Positions 4,077-6,597 of a stretch of 6,597 bases of DNA are shown here, in pieces; position 1 is the stretch's first letter; each line of letters begins with the position of its first letter. The notes under the pieces are model-generated. The model saw nothing but the letters and a program-made list of their open reading frames with translations. It had not been told where the DNA came from and ran no database searches. The stretch is from Bdellovibrionales bacterium RBG_16_40_8. GTDB lineage: Bacteria; Bdellovibrionota; Bdellovibrionia; Bdellovibrionales; UBA1609. The DNA is taken from positions 13,478 through 20,074 of the forward strand of contig MEPT01000015.1 in NCBI GenBank assembly GCA_001769925.1, given 5' to 3'. A program made the translations under genes and the position numbers.

Positions 4077-6597
4077 TTAATTTGTGATTACTAATCTATT
4101 GCCGGCTGAATATGCAGAAAGCTCTGGCGCGTACATAGGCTGAACTGTCGCTGGGCTAACCTTGAATTCTCCGGCAGTGGCAGCACGCAAGCGGTACTTA
4201 AAGTTGTACTCGCCAGCAGGCAGATTTTCGAAAAAGAAGTTTGTGCCACTATCTCTTATTTCTTCATACCAGTAGAGACCAAGATTCCACTTATGCGAAG
4301 AATTCATATCTACAGGTTCGAAGCCAGCGCCGCGTGGGTCTCTTAAGTGTACGTATTCAACAGGGCTTTTTGATCTTAAAGATATATGCACTTCAATCTC
4401 GTCACCAACTTTTATTTGCTCGCTTTCAGTTATGGGTTTTAACAAAACCTCTTTGTGCGATTTATCACGCAAGAAGTATTTTCGTGTAACAGACAAAAGA
4501 TCACCGACAGCATCTTTAGGTAACTTTTCGGTAGAAAACTGCCAATTAGCAGAGGCAAACATAAATCCAGGAGTAGTTTTATTAATTCTGATGGGCATTA
4601 GGTCAGGGCCAACTTTATCGCCTTCAAATACGATCTGGTTTTTTTTACCAGTATATTTATCAGGAGAGAATTCTAATTCTACCGGCTTTTCTTTACCAAT
4701 TTTTATAGTGACTGATTCTTTTTGGTCAATTTGATTTGTTTTGCTGAGATAATGGGCAAGCGAATAAACTACTTCAGATGTGGCACGGGTTGATTGCCAG
4801 TGATTTAATTTTTTATTAAGAAATAGCCACTGAACCAATCCGTCTCTTTTTGTATTATCTGAACCAAGCTCCATTAGAGTACGTAGAGCGAAGGCATGAG
4901 TTTCAATGGTGTCGTTATACCAAAGCCAACTGCGATCTTCACGAGCCCAATGTGTGCCCTCATCGGCGTTATATTTTGCAGAGTCCATAACGCTATCCCA
5001 AACGAGTTTGGCCTCAGGCAGGCGATTTGCTCGTTTAAGCGTCAAAGAAAGATAGCCTTTGAGATAAGGGGAGTGCTCTTTCCAATGTTTAAAACTAAAA
5101 TCTAACATTTTTTTTCTATCAGCGTCAGAAAACACATCACTGCCCCAACTTGTGTCAGGGTAATTTGATAAAACATAATTTAGAAAAGTTATAAACTCCA
5201 AGCAAAAATTGCGGGCCATACAAGTTGAAGAAATTTCGCTTATATAGTGCTTATGTAGATAGCTCCATGCTTTTTGTATAATAGGTTTTGGCACGTCTAC
5301 GCCAAATTCTAGCGCTTTTGAAAACCCATAAACCACATAAAGGGTAATGTAAGGTGAGGGCGGCCCACCACTAAACCACGGAAATCCGCCCAAAGATGTC
5401 TGCCCTTTCTCAAGTTTAGTTAAAGAATCGGCCAACTGACGTTTAGCAATTCGCGAATCTAATATATTGATTAAATCGTCAGTAGACTCTTTACCGCCTT
5501 TAGACTCATTGACCCAAGGAGTTTCTTCAAGCGACATTTGCCTGTTTGGGTCTGGTGCCGCAAAACTTTCAAATTGAGTTTTACGTGATGAAAAATCTTT
5601 CGCCATTTTTTCAACTGACGGATATTTGCTAAAAAGAGAAGTCATAATGCCAGTAGAAATAAAACGATTAAGAGTTTGTTCTATGCACTCGTATGGGTAA
5701 TTTATTAAGTAGGGCAGCGCCGACAACACCGAATAAAAAAGCTGGGCGTCAACTTGTACCACCATGCGCTCATTAATCAGGCTCTGATCTTTATTAGAAT
5801 CACGACTAAGACTTAGATCTTTAAATTCAAGAACTCGGCTGTCTTTATTTTTTAGTGTTACAAATTTTGATTGGGCTAAGTGAAAGCGCCCGGGCAATAT
5901 TGGTAGTTTTCTAAGTTCTCCGTCTGATTGATTTTTTGCTGTGGCGACTGCTTTTATTACTAAATTACCCAAACCCGCTGGAGTTTGCAGTTTTACCTGA
6001 TGGGTAAAGCTTTTTTTAGCTGCCAGTGAAAAAGGCACGGCTTTAAGTTGTGTTTTGCTTACCTTAAATCGCATAGAAGCATCAGTTTTTTGATCATTTT
6101 CAAGAAGATCAATAGTAATTGAGCCGTCAATTTGCTTGTCAGATGAGTTATTTAAAACAAAGCGCAAATCTGCTTTGTCGCCTTCGCGTAAAAATCTAGG
6201 TAAATAAGGTCTTATGAGAAGATCTTTAACGGTCTGAGATTGCTTTGTAGAGCTTGCCGTCATTAGGTCTTTGGTGAGTCCCTGTAGCCAAAGTGTCCAT
6301 GACGTAACAGAATCTGGTACTTGAAATTTTATTGTAACGTTACCGTCGGCATCATTCACCAAATTAGGAAAAAAGAAAGCGGTTTCTGAAAAATTACTTC
6401 TAACATTATCTGCCTCATTATTGGTCGAAGCCTTGGCCTCGCTATCTTTTTCTTGTGATTGTTCGGCGATGGATGATGAGAGTGGCATCTCTGCTGGAGC
6501 CTGTTTAGCAGATTCTAGTTTTGTCTTCTCCTGCTTAGTGGCGGCCATTTTTGTTGGTGCAACTGCATCCGCCAGCGCATCAGACTTATTGAGAAAC
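4077..6597 (-). CDS. alpha-2-macroglobulin family protein, C-terminal half (5' truncated at the right edge)
   Basis: Bacterial alpha-2-macroglobulins are large periplasmic, usually lipid-anchored, protease-trapping proteins. The ATG at 6548 is internal: the frame stays open to the window edge and a signal peptide is absent, so the N-terminal macroglobulin domains lie outside. Numbering from that Met, residues 1-48 are a Lys/Glu/Ser/Ala-rich linker. The A2M domain begins at V-R-S-N-F-S-E-T-A-F-F-F-P-N-L (49-63) and includes R-P-Y-L-P-R-F-L-R-E-G-D (113-124). The thioester domain carries Y-P-Y-E-C-I-E-Q-T (284-292), with Cys288 and Gln291 as the thioester pair, and the helical repeat signatures G-G-F-P-W-F-S-G-G (387-395), S-P-Y-I-T-L-Y-V-V-Y-G (398-408) and H-W-Q-S-T-R-A-T (583-590). 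A C-terminal macroglobulin domain ends with F-E-N-L-P-A-G-E-Y (773-781) and M-Y-A-P-E (805-809), as in family members. No pbpC or other known partner is in view. It is convergent with citrate synthase, 35 bp away. Confidence 0.9.
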   Translation of the reverse strand, partial: FLNKSDALADAVAPTKMAATKQEKTKLESAKQAPAEMPLSSSIAEQSQEKDSEAKASTNNEADNVRSNFSETAFFFPNLVNDADGNVTIKFQVPDSVTSWTLWLQGLTKDLMTASSTKQSQTVKDLLIRPYLPRFLREGDKADLRFVLNNSSDKQIDGSITIDLLENDQKTDASMRFKVSKTQLKAVPFSLAAKKSFTHQVKLQTPAGLGNLVIKAVATAKNQSDGELRKLPILPGRFHLAQSKFVTLKNKDSRVLEFKDLSLSRDSNKDQSLINERMVVQVDAQLFYSVLSALPYLINYPYECIEQTLNRFISTGIMTSLFSKYPSVEKMAKDFSSRKTQFESFAAPDPNRQMSLEETPWVNESKGGKESTDDLINILDSRIAKRQLADSLTKLEKGQTSLGGFPWFSGGPPSPYITLYVVYGFSKALEFGVDVPKPIIQKAWSYLHKHYISEISSTCMARNFCLEFITFLNYVLSNYPDTSWGSDVFSDADRKKMLDFSFKHWKEHSPYLKGYLSLTLKRANRLPEAKLVWDSVMDSAKYNADEGTHWAREDRSWLWYNDTIETHAFALRTLMELGSDNTKRDGLVQWLFLNKKLNHWQSTRATSEVVYSLAHYLSKTNQIDQKESVTIKIGKEKPVELEFSPDKYTGKKNQIVFEGDKVGPDLMPIRINKTTPGFMFASANWQFSTEKLPKDAVGDLLSVTRKYFLRDKSHKEVLLKPITESEQIKVGDEIEVHISLRSKSPVEYVHLRDPRGAGFEPVDMNSSHKWNLGLYWYEEIRDSGTNFFFENLPAGEYNFKYRLRAATAGEFKVSPATVQPMYAPELSAYSAGNRLVITN
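5676..5687 (-). other. CIEQ thioester motif of the alpha-2-macroglobulin
   Basis: Read on the minus strand, these bases encode Cys-Ile-Glu-Gln. In family members with C-x-E-Q the Cys and Gln side chains form an internal thioester that can capture a protease covalently after cleavage of the bait region. Many bacterial paralogues (YfaS type) lack it, so its presence indicates the covalent-trapping type. Confidence 0.75.

Noticed and set aside
4241..4734. Plus-strand open frames opposite the alpha-2-macroglobulin gene
   Set aside because: They overlap each other and lie antisense to a confidently assigned coding region, with no motif of their own.
6546..6548. ATG on the minus strand as the start of an 823-residue protein
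   Set aside because: The frame continues open to the window edge (codons for T, P, A, V, A, D, A, L, A, D and so on), there is no signal peptide, and family members have many more domains upstream. It is an internal Met.
1..6597. A defence island, CRISPR array, mobile element or other new multi-gene system
   Set aside because: All six genes belong to recognisable families, no repeats, integrase, transposase or tRNA are visible, and the gene order suggests ordinary chromosome. The unusual points are within single genes.

Overview
The window looks like ordinary chromosomal DNA of a Gram-negative bacterium with fairly low GC (about 40% by eye). Four features point to a proteobacterium or a Bdellovibrionota-like lineage: an RsmJ-type 16S rRNA methyltransferase, a SirB1/YchA-family protein, a large periplasmic alpha-2-macroglobulin, and a UbiA/MenA-type prenyltransferase. 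The citrate synthase instead resembles the short CitZ type of Bacillus, which fits a delta/Bdellovibrio-like genome better than an enteric one. The lineage is an inference and was not tested by any search.

Layout. Bases 1-515 (+) hold the C-terminal part of a membrane prenyltransferase cut by the left edge. Its stop overlaps the start of rsmJ (512-1165, +) as ATGA. rsmJ meets a convergent SirB1-type transglutaminase-like/TPR gene (1125-1862, -) and their 3' ends overlap by 41 bp. A 44-bp divergent gap (1863-1906) carries a perfect extended -10 box and leads into a SpoIIE/RsbU-type PP2C-domain gene (1907-2857, +). After another 44-bp gap comes citrate synthase (2902-4041, +). A small palindrome (4041-4060) separates it from the convergent C-terminal part of a thioester-bearing alpha-2-macroglobulin (4077 to the right edge, -). 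The ATG at 6548 is internal, because the frame stays open to the end of the window.

How the genes relate. They do not form one pathway. They cover quinone or lipid prenylation, ribosome modification, a conserved protein of unclear function, signalling, central carbon metabolism and envelope defence. The only tight couplings are the UbiA/MenA-rsmJ translational overlap and the rsmJ/sirB1 tail overlap. No gene-free stretch exceeds 50 bp, and I see no tRNA, rRNA, CRISPR array, insertion sequence or phage gene.

The observation most worth following is the PP2C-domain protein. It keeps the fold signatures but has Ser, Lys and Arg where three of the four family metal-binding aspartates should be, so it is probably a pseudophosphatase. 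I do not see a convincing new multi-gene system.
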